The notes under the pieces were generated by a model that saw only the letters and a list, made by a program, of their open reading frames with translations, had not been told where the DNA came from and made no database searches. DNA of 64,000 nt, from assembly GCA_963747005.1 (NCBI GenBank), contig CAVVDT010000002.1, positions 29,704 through 93,703 of the forward strand. The letters run 5' to 3'. The translations under genes and the position numbers were made by a program. This DNA comes from CAVVDT01 sp963747005 (GTDB lineage: Bacteria > Pseudomonadota > Alphaproteobacteria > Rhizobiales > Aestuariivirgaceae). This document shows, one piece after another, positions 43,386 to 52,811 of the stretch (position 1 is its first letter; every line of letters starts with the position of its first letter).

Positions 43386-45737
43386 ATGTCTAGCTTCTTC
43401 GCAACCAATAGCGGCGTCATAGTCGGGACCCCTGGGGTCGACAGATTGACAGTCACCTACGATCTGGATGCCAATGGTGTGTGGCTACAGGACTTGAGCG
43501 GTAGCCTGGCAACCGGTTACTCCGGAACCTTCAACGGCACTGGCTCAAGCGACGTCGTCTTTTCCGGCATCGAGAACCTGGGCTTCATCGACCATGGCGG
43601 CGGACCCGACATCATCTACACGGGTGACGGCAACGACCACCTGTCGAGCGGCGATGGCGATGATATCCTCTACAGTGGTCAGGGTGTCGACAGCATCGAC
43701 GGCGGCGCCGGCAATGATCTTTGGGGTGCCGACAAGTCCTTCGCAACCCAGGCCATCAACATCAATCTCAATGCCAATTCGTCGACGTATCTGGGCACCG
43801 GATTGGTGACCAATATCGAGGGTCTCGATCTCAAGACCGGCTCGGGAAACGACCGCATCGCAGCTTCAGCGACGGTTGCGATGAACGACAATATCGACAC
43901 CGGAGCTGGCAACGACAAGATCATCATGTGGGGTGGCGGCAATGACGTCGTCAACGGCGGCACCGGCAATGATTTTCTGAAGCTCACCTATGACATCGCC
44001 ACCAATGACGTGTGGCTGACAAATCTCACCGAAGATACGGTGAATGGCGGCTACAAGGGCACATTTGACGGTCTGGGCAGCAATAATCTCAATTTCTCCG
44101 GCATCGAGCGCTTCACCTTCATTGACCAGAGCGGCGGCAACGACATCATCAATACTGGCGACGGCAGGGACAGTCTGTCCGGCGGAGCCGGCAATGACAC
44201 CCTGAACAGCGGTCGCGGCATCGACACGATCGATGGCGGTGCTGGTCACGATCTCTGGGGAGCCGACAAGTCCTTCGCCACGGCCTCCATCAACATCAAC
44301 CTCAATGCCAAGTATTCGACCTATCTGGGCACCGGATCGGTGACTAACATCGAGGGTCTGGACCTCAAGACCGGTTCCGGCAGCGACCACATCACCGGTT
44401 CGTCCAAGGTTTCCATGAACGATGTCATCGACACCGGCGGCGGTAACGACCTCATTACGATGTGGGGCGGCGGGAATGACTACGTGGCCGGCGGGGCCGG
44501 CAATGACCGGTTGAGCCTTACCTACGGGCTCGACGCCAACGGTGTTTGGCTGCAGAATCTCGCAGTCGACACGGTCAATGGCGGGTACCAGGGCACCTTT
44601 AACGGCTTGGGCGCCAATGATCTCGCCTTTACCGGCATAGAAAATATCACCTTCGTCGATCTCGGAGGCGGACCCGACATCATCTACACCGGCAACGGTA
44701 ACGACAAGCTGTCGGGAGGCGGCGGCGATGACATCCTCTATAGCGGCAAGGGCATCGACACCATCGACGGCGGCGGCGGCCATGATCTGTGGGGTGCCGA
44801 CAAGTCCTTCGCAACCCAGGCCATCAACATCAATCTCAATGCCAATTCATCGACGTATCTGGGCACCGGATTAGTGACCCATATCGAGGGTCTGGACCTC
44901 AAGACCGGCTCCGGCAACGATCACATCACCGGCTCCTCGACGGTCGCCATGAATGACACCATCGATACCGGTGGCGGCCGGGACGTTATCACCTTGTGGG
45001 GTGGTGGCTCCGACCACGTGGACGGCGGTACGGGCGTCGACCAGCTGGTTCTCACCTACGGGCTCGACGCCGGCGGTGTGTGGCTGCAGAATCTCGCAGT
45101 CGACACGGTCAATGGCGGTTACCAGGGCACCTTCAACGGCACGGGCAGCAACGACGTGTTCTTCACAGGTATCGAGCATTTTACCTTCACAGATCGCGGC
45201 GGTGGACCCGACATCATCATTACCGGTAACGGCAACGACAAGCTGTTGGGCGGAGCCGGCAATGACAACCTTGACGGTGCTGGTGGCAATGACACCCTGA
45301 ACGGTGGCGCTGGTGACGATACGCTCACCGGCGGCAGTGGCAATGACCGGATGCTCGGCCAAGTCGGCAACGACCTGTTGAACGGCGGCAGCGGGGACGA
45401 CATCCTCATCGGTGGCGACGGCAACGACACCATTGCCGGCGGTACCGGCAACGACCGGCTGGTCGGCAACGCCGGTGCCGATACCTTCGTCTTCAGCGAC
45501 GGCTTCGGCCACGACACCGTCGTCGGATTCGAGGCATCGAACCAGGAGAAGATCGATCTGTCGGGCGTCACCGCCATCACCAGCTTTTCCGATCTGGTCG
45601 ATAACCACCTGACCACGGACCCGATCAGCGGCTTCGCCGAAATCTTCGTGGGGAGCGACACCATCGTGCTCAACGGTATAACGGCGGCCCACATTGGCAC
45701 AGGTCAGGACTACGCCGCCGGCGATTTCATCTTCTGA
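43386..45737 (+). CDS. Large modular RTX secreted protein
   Basis: 783 aa, no Sec signal. AGAGGAGC lies before a run of three ATG codons; the third is best spaced. The protein is a tandem array of a ~178-residue module starting at LTVTYDL, LKLTYDI, LSLTYGL and LVLTYGL (three full and one partial), each with NDLWGADKSFAT and GLDLKTGSGxDxI, then nine-residue GGxGxDxLxG repeats and a C-terminal FVFSDGFGHDTV...DFIF shared with the paralogue at 40650. A T1SS-secreted, Ca-dependent, possibly adhesive protein. It overlaps the convergent monooxygenase gene by 28 nt. Confidence 0.88.
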   Translation: MSSFFATNSGVIVGTPGVDRLTVTYDLDANGVWLQDLSGSLATGYSGTFNGTGSSDVVFSGIENLGFIDHGGGPDIIYTGDGNDHLSSGDGDDILYSGQGVDSIDGGAGNDLWGADKSFATQAININLNANSSTYLGTGLVTNIEGLDLKTGSGNDRIAASATVAMNDNIDTGAGNDKIIMWGGGNDVVNGGTGNDFLKLTYDIATNDVWLTNLTEDTVNGGYKGTFDGLGSNNLNFSGIERFTFIDQSGGNDIINTGDGRDSLSGGAGNDTLNSGRGIDTIDGGAGHDLWGADKSFATASININLNAKYSTYLGTGSVTNIEGLDLKTGSGSDHITGSSKVSMNDVIDTGGGNDLITMWGGGNDYVAGGAGNDRLSLTYGLDANGVWLQNLAVDTVNGGYQGTFNGLGANDLAFTGIENITFVDLGGGPDIIYTGNGNDKLSGGGGDDILYSGKGIDTIDGGGGHDLWGADKSFATQAININLNANSSTYLGTGLVTHIEGLDLKTGSGNDHITGSSTVAMNDTIDTGGGRDVITLWGGGSDHVDGGTGVDQLVLTYGLDAGGVWLQNLAVDTVNGGYQGTFNGTGSNDVFFTGIEHFTFTDRGGGPDIIITGNGNDKLLGGAGNDNLDGAGGNDTLNGGAGDDTLTGGSGNDRMLGQVGNDLLNGGSGDDILIGGDGNDTIAGGTGNDRLVGNAGADTFVFSDGFGHDTVVGFEASNQEKIDLSGVTAITSFSDLVDNHLTTDPISGFAEIFVGSDTIVLNGITAAHIGTGQDYAAGDFIF
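43440..45240 (+). repeat. Tandem internal ~535-bp repeats within RTX gene
   Basis: Modules begin near 43439, 43969, 44507 and 45038, at about 531-538 bp steps. The DNA of the first and third are near identical in stretches such as CAGGCCATCAACATCAATCT and GACAAGTCCTTCGCAACCCA, indicating recent duplication or gene conversion. Confidence 0.85.
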
Positions 45738-46930
45738 TCGGGCGACATGCCATAATCCGGCAGATCGAGACGGTCGATGAGGCCGCGGCCCAGAACCTGT
45801 TCGGCGACAAAAGGCAGGTTGAACGTTCGCGTGATCAGGTTGCGTGCCATGATGCCGAAGCGCGTTCTGGGCGCAAACGATCTGGCGAACTGTTCGGCTG
45901 CCTTTTGCTTGCCGTCCATGAAGCCGCGCAGGGTCGTCTCATAACGCGCGAAGGCAGCGCCCGCCTCTCCGCCGCTGCGGACGATCTCGCCAGCCAGGAC
46001 ATAGGCCGCCGCCATGGCGAGCGCCGAGCCCTGCCCCGCCAGCAGCGACGGGCAGAAAGCGGCATCGCCCAACAGCGCCACCCGCCCTCTCGACCATCCG
46101 GGCATGCGGATCTGGCTGACCCGGTCGAAGTAAATTTCCTTCACCGGATCGAGCGCCGCCAGGATCGGCTGACACTCCCAGCCGGCACCATCGAACGCCG
46201 CATGCAGGGCTCTCTTCTGGGCGGCCAGATCGTGCGGCCAGGGATCGAGCCCGCCGGCAAAGACGAAGAGGATGAGGGTGCGGTCGCCCCTGAGCGCAAA
46301 GCGGGCCACCTGCCGGCCGGGCACCGAATAGCTGACATAGACGCCCTCGTCACGCGGCCGGTAGCCGGCGACATCGAGGGCCGCAACGCCATAGCCCAGG
46401 CGATGCTCGAACTGCCCTTGCGGCCCGAAGACGAGCCTGCGGACCTCGGAATGCAGCCCGTCCGCCCCGATGACGAGGTCAAAGCGGCGGGAGGGTGAAG
46501 TGTGGAAGCTGACTGCGACCCCTTCTCCATCCTCGTCGATCGCCGCGATGCTGTCGCCGAAGATCGTCTCGACGCGGCCATCGATCCGCTCGCAGACGAG
46601 GCGCGCCAGGGCGCTGCGCTCGATGCTCACATAGCGCCCGCCGGTAAGGCGCGCGAAGACCGAGGCATCGAAGCCGCCTGCCCGCCGCCCCTCCCGGTCC
46701 ACCAGCCGCAGCTCGCGCACGTCATAGCCTTCGCGGCGCAAGTCCGGCACAAGCCCCATGCGTTCGGCCACATCGAATCCAAGCCCCCAGAAATCGATGA
46801 CATAGCCGCCGCTGCGCAAGGCCGGGGCCCGCTCGATGAGCGTCACCTCGAAGCCATGCCGCATCAGCCACCAGGCCAGCGTCGGCCCGGCTATGCCCAT
46901 GCCGGAGATGAGGATGTTGCAGCCGCTCAT
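45710..46930 (-). CDS. FAD-dependent monooxygenase (PHBH-like)
   Basis: 406 aa from ATG 46930. GMGIAGPTLAWWLMRHGFEVTLIERAP (ADP-binding), VIGADGLHSEVRR (DG motif) and RGRVALLGDAAFCPSLLAGQGSALAMAAAYVL (GD motif) show the p-hydroxybenzoate-hydroxylase-like FAD_binding_3 family. VIDFWGLGFDVAERMGL near the N-terminus suggests the group of aromatic or tetracycline-like monooxygenases. Substrate unknown. It ends inside the RTX gene end on the opposite strand. Confidence 0.88.
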   Translation of the reverse strand: MSGCNILISGMGIAGPTLAWWLMRHGFEVTLIERAPALRSGGYVIDFWGLGFDVAERMGLVPDLRREGYDVRELRLVDREGRRAGGFDASVFARLTGGRYVSIERSALARLVCERIDGRVETIFGDSIAAIDEDGEGVAVSFHTSPSRRFDLVIGADGLHSEVRRLVFGPQGQFEHRLGYGVAALDVAGYRPRDEGVYVSYSVPGRQVARFALRGDRTLILFVFAGGLDPWPHDLAAQKRALHAAFDGAGWECQPILAALDPVKEIYFDRVSQIRMPGWSRGRVALLGDAAFCPSLLAGQGSALAMAAAYVLAGEIVRSGGEAGAAFARYETTLRGFMDGKQKAAEQFARSFAPRTRFGIMARNLITRTFNLPFVAEQVLGRGLIDRLDLPDYGMSPDQKMKSPAA

Positions 46931-46998
46931 GGGTCCGCCGTAAGGGGCGTCGAACAAGAAGCCGGCGTCAGGCCCTGGCCACCGGCATCAGGGCGTGC

Positions 46999-48999
46999 CT
47001 ACAACACGAAGTCGTTGCCCACAAGATCTATGTGGCGATCGATTTCAAAGCTGAAATCGGGGACCTTGTCGCCGTTGACATCGGCTTTGGCGATCGTCGC
47101 CGATGACAGGCTGATATACCGCAACTCGCCGGCCTTCCCCGAGAACTGAGCCGTACCGATGAAGGAGAAAGCCTGATTTCCGGGCGTGGTGGCATCGGCG
47201 TCGATCATCGACACGACGATATGGTCGTCACCGTGCGTGAAATCGACGATATGGTCGCGGCCAAGCGACGTGCCGGAGCTGTCGGCGATGGAATTGAAGA
47301 CGAAGATATCATCGCCAAATCCGCCCGACATGGTATCGCGACCGGCACCGCCGATCAGGACGTCATTGTCGTTGCCGCCATGCAGCACATCGAATCCCTT
47401 GCCGCCAAGCAGGCGGTCGGCGCCGGCGTTGCCGAGCAGGAGATCGCGGTCCTGACCGCCCATCAGGGTGTCGACGCCACTTCCGCCAAACAGCTTGTCA
47501 GCGCCAAGCTCACCGTTGAGCGTGTCGTTTCCGCCCATTCCATCGAGCGTATCATTGCCATCGCCGCCCACCAGCGAATTGTGGGTGATGTTGCCGACCA
47601 GCTTGTCGGCCTTGTCTCCGCCAATGGCGTTTTCGATCAGCGAGCGCTGATCGCTGTTATAGAGCCGGGCATTGAAGACGCTCGCCCGCGCCAGATGGGT
47701 ATTCATCGGGTCCGGATCCAGAACCGCCAGTTGCGAGTGCTTCAGAACACTCCACTTGCCGGGATGGAGATCGATGGAAACGCCGACATGGTAGGCCGAG
47801 GCATCATAGGTATCGTTGCCCCCGCCGTCCCAGATGGTCTCGAATATCTTGGCCTTGGCCGGATCGAAGGAATAGGTCGTGTTGCCGGCGTGGGTGCTGA
47901 AATTGGCGCCATAGAGATACTGCATCGCCGCGATGTCGTTCATCATCAGCGTCTGCGGGTAGCTGTCGGCGGCGTTGGTGACATTGGCGACCGACTGGCC
48001 GGGATAGGATCGGTAGCTCATGATCGAGAACTCGTGGCTGTCCTTTGCCGCCGGCAGCAGCGTGCCGTTGCCGCCCGGCTCGTGCGGATGCTTGAGGCCC
48101 AGCGCATGGCCGAATTCGTGAATGAAGACGTAGAAGTCATAGCTTCCCGGCACCGCCTGGGCGGTCGGGCGGTTGGTGTTGATGCGCACATCGCCCGCGT
48201 TGGCGTCGTGATCGGGAAGGAACGCATCGGCCGGCGCACTGATGTCCGCCCGGCCAAAGCGCAACATCCCCGGCGCCGGGCCGTTATCGCTGACCTTTTG
48301 AAACGTCAGGTTCGCCACGTCATCCCACATGTCCAGCGCGGCATGTGTCATCGCCTTTTGCCCGACGGAAAACGGCATTGAGGTCTCGGCACGCATCTTC
48401 GATGTGGGAAACGTTTCCGGCCCGGTGCCGTATCCCGGCTGCTTCGACGTCGCCGTCAGGAAGCTGTAGGTCAGCGTGTTCTCGGCCCACTTGGTGCCCC
48501 AGATGAGATTGTCGATATTCACGTTGCCGACATTGGCCACCTTCTGGTGCTCGGGGCGAATGCTGACCGAAAGGTTGTCGACCGCAAAACCCGCCGGCTC
48601 CGATCCGATCGGCTTGATGACGACCTTCTTGATGACGTTCTCGCCGAAATCGAAGCTGAAATGCGCGTAGGTGCTGTCGTCGTTCTGGTTGACCACTCTT
48701 TCAATTTTGAAGTCGTTCTTGCCATAGACAATAATCGCCGTGCTGCGTGCCGCATTGAAGCACCCGGCATCGAAGCTCACCGCCGACACGGTATCGCTGA
48801 AGCGAAACGTGACCGGCCCGTCATAGGACGTATTGGCGGCAATGGCCGGGGTCGTCGGATCGCAGGAATCGGGAACGATCTCGCCGATGGCGTGGATCTT
48901 GAAGTCCTTGTCCTTCAGGATGCCGGAATAGGTATAGACGGGATTCACCATGCCGGTCTTGTTGAACCCGATTGTGTTGAGTGTAACGGCGTTCACCAT
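46999..48999 (-). CDS. Serralysin-type M10 metallopeptidase with RTX repeats
   Basis: 666 aa. No Sec signal. Residues ~1-150 are a beta-sandwich-like extra domain; the protease core contains the zinc motif HEFGHALGLKH and Met-turn SIMSY; then RTX nonapeptides (GGDGNDTLDGMGGNDTLNGE) and C-terminal peptidase M10 serralysin segments (DDIFVFNSIADSS, KVPDFSFEIDRHIDLVGNDFVL). Secreted by type I secretion with Ca-dependent folding. It is longer than typical ~480-residue serralysins because of the N-terminal domain. Its T1SS partner is not in the window. Confidence 0.9.
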   Translation of the reverse strand: MVNAVTLNTIGFNKTGMVNPVYTYSGILKDKDFKIHAIGEIVPDSCDPTTPAIAANTSYDGPVTFRFSDTVSAVSFDAGCFNAARSTAIIVYGKNDFKIERVVNQNDDSTYAHFSFDFGENVIKKVVIKPIGSEPAGFAVDNLSVSIRPEHQKVANVGNVNIDNLIWGTKWAENTLTYSFLTATSKQPGYGTGPETFPTSKMRAETSMPFSVGQKAMTHAALDMWDDVANLTFQKVSDNGPAPGMLRFGRADISAPADAFLPDHDANAGDVRINTNRPTAQAVPGSYDFYVFIHEFGHALGLKHPHEPGGNGTLLPAAKDSHEFSIMSYRSYPGQSVANVTNAADSYPQTLMMNDIAAMQYLYGANFSTHAGNTTYSFDPAKAKIFETIWDGGGNDTYDASAYHVGVSIDLHPGKWSVLKHSQLAVLDPDPMNTHLARASVFNARLYNSDQRSLIENAIGGDKADKLVGNITHNSLVGGDGNDTLDGMGGNDTLNGELGADKLFGGSGVDTLMGGQDRDLLLGNAGADRLLGGKGFDVLHGGNDNDVLIGGAGRDTMSGGFGDDIFVFNSIADSSGTSLGRDHIVDFTHGDDHIVVSMIDADATTPGNQAFSFIGTAQFSGKAGELRYISLSSATIAKADVNGDKVPDFSFEIDRHIDLVGNDFVL

Positions 49000-49210
49000 C
49001 CATCCGCCCTCCGTTTACCCCCCGGCGCGATGCATCCCGCCTGCACGCCAAAGGTCCGATCTGCCCGATTATAGGCGACGTAACGTCAACATGGCAATTG
49101 GCCCGAATCGCAATCCGCGATGACCGCGTTGAAGCCGTCACCGAGGATCGCTCCCCAAGCGAGCCGCAACGTCGGCATGAAGGAATAATGTCTCAGAGGG
49201 AGGCACTCAA

Positions 49211-49253
49211 TGGTGCCGTTGTGTGGTGGATCATGATCACCCCACCGGCACCA
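49211..49253. repeat. Imperfect palindrome upstream of serralysin gene
   Basis: TGGTGCCG (49211-49218) pairs with CGGCACCA (49246-49253), and an inner part with GGATCATGATC continues the symmetry. It lies within a 456-bp gap (49000-49456) with no other gene seen; it may terminate the lipoprotein transcript or regulate the protease. Confidence 0.5.
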
Positions 49254-49456
49254 TAACTGGCCTGATGACTGGTCCGCAGCGACGGAACCGGCTAGCTCGG
49301 TGGTGAGCCTTTGAGGGTTTCAATTGGTGCGGCGGCGCTGCCGGCAGACGTCACCGGGACTCGCACGCAGATGCGCCGCCTCAAGCTTTCGGCATGGCTT
49401 CATCGTCCGGACGGCGCCCCCATGGCAGATGGCGCCGGGCCATGGCCTGACCTGCC

Positions 49457-49837
49457 TTATGGCTTGGCAATGTGCCAGACACCCTTGAAGCCATCGCCGG
49501 TCGCGTCCCCCGGCTTGGCATCCTTGGACCAGGCATAAAGCGGCCTGCCGTCATAGGCCCACTGCATCGAACCTTCGGGGCGCTTGACCACCGACCACTT
49601 GCCCATCGCCTTGGCGTCGGCCGGCGCCAGCAAAGGCGGCCAGGCAGTCGCGCACCCTCCATTGCAGTTGGAAATGTCCTTCCCGTCCTTGTCGAAGGTG
49701 TAAAGCGTCATGCCCTTGGCATCGACCAGTGCCTTGCCCTTGGAAGTATCGGCCACCATGGCCGGATCGGCGGCAAAGGCAGCCGTCGCGGCAAAAAGCG
49801 TCGTGCCCGCGACGGCAGTAACAAGCCACTTTTTCAT
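49457..49837 (-). CDS. Secreted lipoprotein-like repeat protein (COG4315 family)
   Basis: 126 aa with a signal peptide (MKKWLVTAVAGTTLFAATAAFA). DAKGMTLYTFDKDGKDISNCNGGCATAWPPLLAP and YDGRPLYAWSKDAKPGDATGDGFKGVWHIAKP are the two conserved repeats of COG4315 secreted proteins. These periplasmic or surface proteins have unknown function; the first repeat's Cys-x3-Cys may bind metal or haem. Single gene, upstream of the serralysin on the same strand. Confidence 0.85.
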   Translation of the reverse strand: MKKWLVTAVAGTTLFAATAAFAADPAMVADTSKGKALVDAKGMTLYTFDKDGKDISNCNGGCATAWPPLLAPADAKAMGKWSVVKRPEGSMQWAYDGRPLYAWSKDAKPGDATGDGFKGVWHIAKP

Positions 49838-50092
49838 GTGTCTGTCTCCAATGCTGGCCGCCCACCGGCACACCACGCGGCAAACACATCACTGCCGCGC
49901 CGGCCACAAGGCGACGCACCGTCCCTCACGACATATGTGGACGTATAGGTCCGGCGTCCAGCCGATGCCGCCGCAAAGGCCCGATGTGACCGCATCGATC
50001 CGGTCACATTTGCGAGAGCCGGTGCCATGAGCGTCGCACCCCGCCTCGAGGTGCTACTGCTTGGGCCGTTCACGGCCGGACCTGTCCGGGGC

Positions 50093-51844
50093 TCAGGATT
50101 CCCCGAGCACCTCGCGCCGCCGTCGCTCGGATTCCTCGGCATAGCGGCGCAGCACGTGAGCCTCGGTCAACAGGCCAACCACTTCACGCTGATGGTCGAC
50201 CACCGCCAACGCATCGGCTTCGGCACGGTCGAAAGTGGCGGCCGCTTCCCGCACGTTCATTTTCGGCGTCAGGAAGACATCACGGTAACGCAGCAGCGGG
50301 CCGATCGGCCGCGGCGTCGAATTGTCGAGACCATGTACCTCGGCCACGATTACCATGCCGGCATATTTGCCGTTGCTGTCCACCGCAATCACGCGGCTGG
50401 TCGAGCCCAATGGATAGAGGACCCGGAATTGATCCACGCCCGTGTCTTCTGGCACGATCGCGGCGACCGCGCGCATCATGCGCTCGACAGTGAGGTCGCG
50501 GATCCACCCGACATCGGCTGCACTGCGAATGGTCTCCCCGCGCAGGTGAAAGCGCCAGGTGGAAAAGGAATAGCCGAACAGTTCCCGGGTGATCAGCGTC
50601 GCAATGATGACCGCAATGAGCACCGTCGCCGCGAGCCAGAAATTGCCGGTACTCTCAAGCACAATGAAAGTCATCGTCATTGGTCCGCCGATCACCGCGG
50701 CCGAGAGAGCGCCGAGGCCGAGAATCGCATAGACCTCCGGGTCCAGCATCGCGGTGGGGAACATGGCATTGCCGGCAGTCGCGAACAGGCGCCCGCCGAG
50801 CGCACCAAGCAGCAGCGAAGCAAAGAACAACCCACCGCGGAACCCCGAGCCGAGCGATGCGATCGACGCCGCGGACTTGAAGAGCACGATCATGGCAATG
50901 GTGGCGACCGGAATTTCCATCATCGCTGTGACATGCATCGCGCCGTGCCCGGAAGACAGCACCTGTGGCGTGACCAGCGCGAGCGCACCGACGATCAGCC
51001 CGCCAATGACCGGCCGCGCCACAAGCGGAATCCGCAGGGTCTTCAGCAGTCGTTCGAATTGCGCCACGCCATGCATCAAAAGGATGCCGAAAATCGCCGC
51101 CGCCGCACCAAGCACGCTGGCGGTAATCAGGTCGCGCATGGTGATCGGCCCGATGATGCCGACGAAGATCCCGAGCGACACCGGCGAGAACAGACGCGCG
51201 GTAAGCCAGCCATTGAGCGCGGCAATGCCGACTGGCGCAAGGCCGGCCGGCGTGTAGCTTCCGAGTATGAGCTCGAAGCCGTAGAAGGCGCCTGCCAGCG
51301 GCGCCCCGAAGGCGCCGGCTATGGAACTCGCCGCACCGCAGGCGACCAGCAGCCTCAGATCGTTGCGGCGCAAGTGGAAAATGCGCCCGATCAACGAGGC
51401 GATGCCGCTTCCAAGCTGCGTGTAGCCGGCCTCGAGGCCGACCGAGGCACCGACGCCGCTCGACCAGATCGTCTGTATCGTGACCAGCAGGCTGTCACGG
51501 ATGGACATGCGCCCGCCGCGCAGCGCGTTGGCCTCGATCGGATCAACCGGCGGCTCGGGCCGCCAGCGCGACTGGACAAGAAAGAACAGCCCCAGCACAA
51601 GACCGCCGGCGGCCGGCACCAGTGCCCGCAGCGGATCGATGGCCGCAATGGCCGACAAACGCTGTCCGCTCACCAGCCCGAACAGCGTCCAGTGCAGGAA
51701 ATTGACGAGCGTGCCCATAGCCGCCACGACCAGTCCGCCGATGACCCCCACGACCGCCGCAAGGACGATAATGCTCGTTTCCCGGGCGCGAACGAACGCC
51801 CGCAAGCGGGCCGGCGCCTCGAATAGCAAACTTGAGTCTGACAT
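50093..51844 (-). CDS. ClC-family chloride channel/antiporter with C-terminal CBS domains
   Basis: 583 aa, about 10-12 helices. GVGASVGLEAGYTQ (variant of the GxGxGxE selectivity motif), GAFGAPLAGAFYGFEL and SLGSGFRGGLFFASLLLGALGG (variant GxFxP) are the ion-path motifs. A CBS pair follows (DLTVERMMRAVAAI, VIAVDSNGKYAGMVIVAEV; ADALAVVDHQREVVGLL). It imports or exchanges Cl- or fluoride-like anions. The last chromosomal gene before the island. Confidence 0.88.
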   Translation of the reverse strand: MSDSSLLFEAPARLRAFVRARETSIIVLAAVVGVIGGLVVAAMGTLVNFLHWTLFGLVSGQRLSAIAAIDPLRALVPAAGGLVLGLFFLVQSRWRPEPPVDPIEANALRGGRMSIRDSLLVTIQTIWSSGVGASVGLEAGYTQLGSGIASLIGRIFHLRRNDLRLLVACGAASSIAGAFGAPLAGAFYGFELILGSYTPAGLAPVGIAALNGWLTARLFSPVSLGIFVGIIGPITMRDLITASVLGAAAAIFGILLMHGVAQFERLLKTLRIPLVARPVIGGLIVGALALVTPQVLSSGHGAMHVTAMMEIPVATIAMIVLFKSAASIASLGSGFRGGLFFASLLLGALGGRLFATAGNAMFPTAMLDPEVYAILGLGALSAAVIGGPMTMTFIVLESTGNFWLAATVLIAVIIATLITRELFGYSFSTWRFHLRGETIRSAADVGWIRDLTVERMMRAVAAIVPEDTGVDQFRVLYPLGSTSRVIAVDSNGKYAGMVIVAEVHGLDNSTPRPIGPLLRYRDVFLTPKMNVREAAATFDRAEADALAVVDHQREVVGLLTEAHVLRRYAEESERRRREVLGES

Positions 51845-51951
51845 GCGGCGTTTGTGCTCCGGCGGCGCAGGCAATGCAATGTGGATGCTGCAGTTTTTGC
51901 CGCGTCTTGGGGAAATGCAGGTCGCGCCTGCGATCGACCCGGCAGAGCCAC

Positions 51952-52010
51952 TGGTGCGGACGGTGGGACTTGAACCCACACGGGATTACTCCCAACGGAT
52001 TTTAAGTGCG
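51952..52010 (-). tRNA. tRNA-Leu(TAA) 3' fragment, probable att site
   Basis: Minus-strand sequence runs from anticodon loop CTTAAAA (anticodon TAA) through the 3' anticodon stem, the long variable arm (GGGAGTAATCCC), the T arm GTGGGTTCAAGTCCCAC and the acceptor GTCCGCA followed by CCA. Upstream of CTTAAAA the 5' half is missing and replaced by AT-rich island DNA. This is the signature of a displaced 3' tRNA end, left at the far end of an element integrated in a tRNA-Leu. Confidence 0.75.
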
Positions 52011-52811
52011 ACGAATATCGCAATATCGTATTGAAAATACACAATAATTTGCCGTACAAAATGCGTATGTGTAAGTTTTTGTGTAAGTTGCGACGTGCAA
52101 CAGACGATCGCACGCCAGTTCCGATCCATGCCGAACGGCTTGTATTGGAGCTGGCGCGCTTTGCATACCATTCGAAATCAGTAATATCGTAACATTATCA
52201 AATGGTTAGATGCATAGAATGCCCCTACAATTGACCCTACAAACATATATTTGTAGGGCCTGATTATTCGCGCTACAGTGGCTAACACCTTGTTTTAAGC
52301 GCGAATTTGTTCCCCCCGTGTTGTCGGTCTCGCGCCCGACCCCGAACTCTCTCCCTCCTCCACACATGACTTTGACAAGATCATGAGTTCCGTCGGGCTT
52401 CGCGGCTCCATCTCCCTGCTAACGCAAACGGGAGAGTGTTCGCCGCTTCGGGCTTGTCTGCCCACTTTGACAAGATGGTGCAGCCTGCGCCAGAGCGTTC
52501 GGGGTCGGGCGCTCGACGACGCGACGGCGACAAGCCCGTTCGTTGCCTCACGGGCTTGTCGCCTGCTCTGTCGGCTCTCGACAACACGGGGGGAATACGT
52601 CTTGCACCCATCCGGGTACGAGGGGCGCCGAGGGCGCCCGTGGTTGCTGCCCGGCCGCGCCAGGGGCGGGGCAGGGCAGCATCGTCTTCCTAGAAACCTA
52701 TGTTTCTAGGTTCAGTGTTAGCGCGCTGCGGCGCGCTTTTTTACGGGTTTGGTGCCTTGCCTGGGTCGCTCGTCGGTCGTGAAGAACGCAATATCGGCGT
52801 TTTCGGCGAGA
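52011..52811. other. Non-coding left end of the island with structured DNA
   Basis: 800 bp without a credible gene. AT-rich to about 52300, then GC-rich. GCGACAAGCCCG (52527-52538) pairs perfectly with CGGGCTTGTCGC (52551-52562); ACTTTGACAAGAT occurs twice near 52369 and 52463; CCTAGAAAC (52689-52697) pairs with GTTTCTAGG (52702-52710). The block ends with a terminator, so a structured RNA or origin-like region is possible. Confidence 0.4.
52720..52742 (+). terminator. Rho-independent terminator
   Basis: AGCGCGC, loop TGCG, GCGCGCT, then TTTTTT. It points rightward although no plus-strand gene precedes it, suggesting an unannotated transcript. Confidence 0.75.

Noticed and set aside
43440..45240. 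Possible CRISPR-like repeats
   Set aside because: The periodic DNA codes for RTX modules in frame; the unit is ~535 bp, not 25-40 bp with spacers.
50027..51826. 599-codon open frame opposite the ClC gene
   Set aside because: Composition is Arg/His/Gln-rich with no motif; the minus strand encodes an obvious channel.
51952..52100. Complete tRNA-Leu
   Set aside because: The D arm and 5' acceptor strand are absent; only the 3' half can be folded.
52381..52782. Four overlapping open frames at the island's left end
   Set aside because: No ribosome sites or domains; the DNA is dominated by inverted repeats and a terminator.
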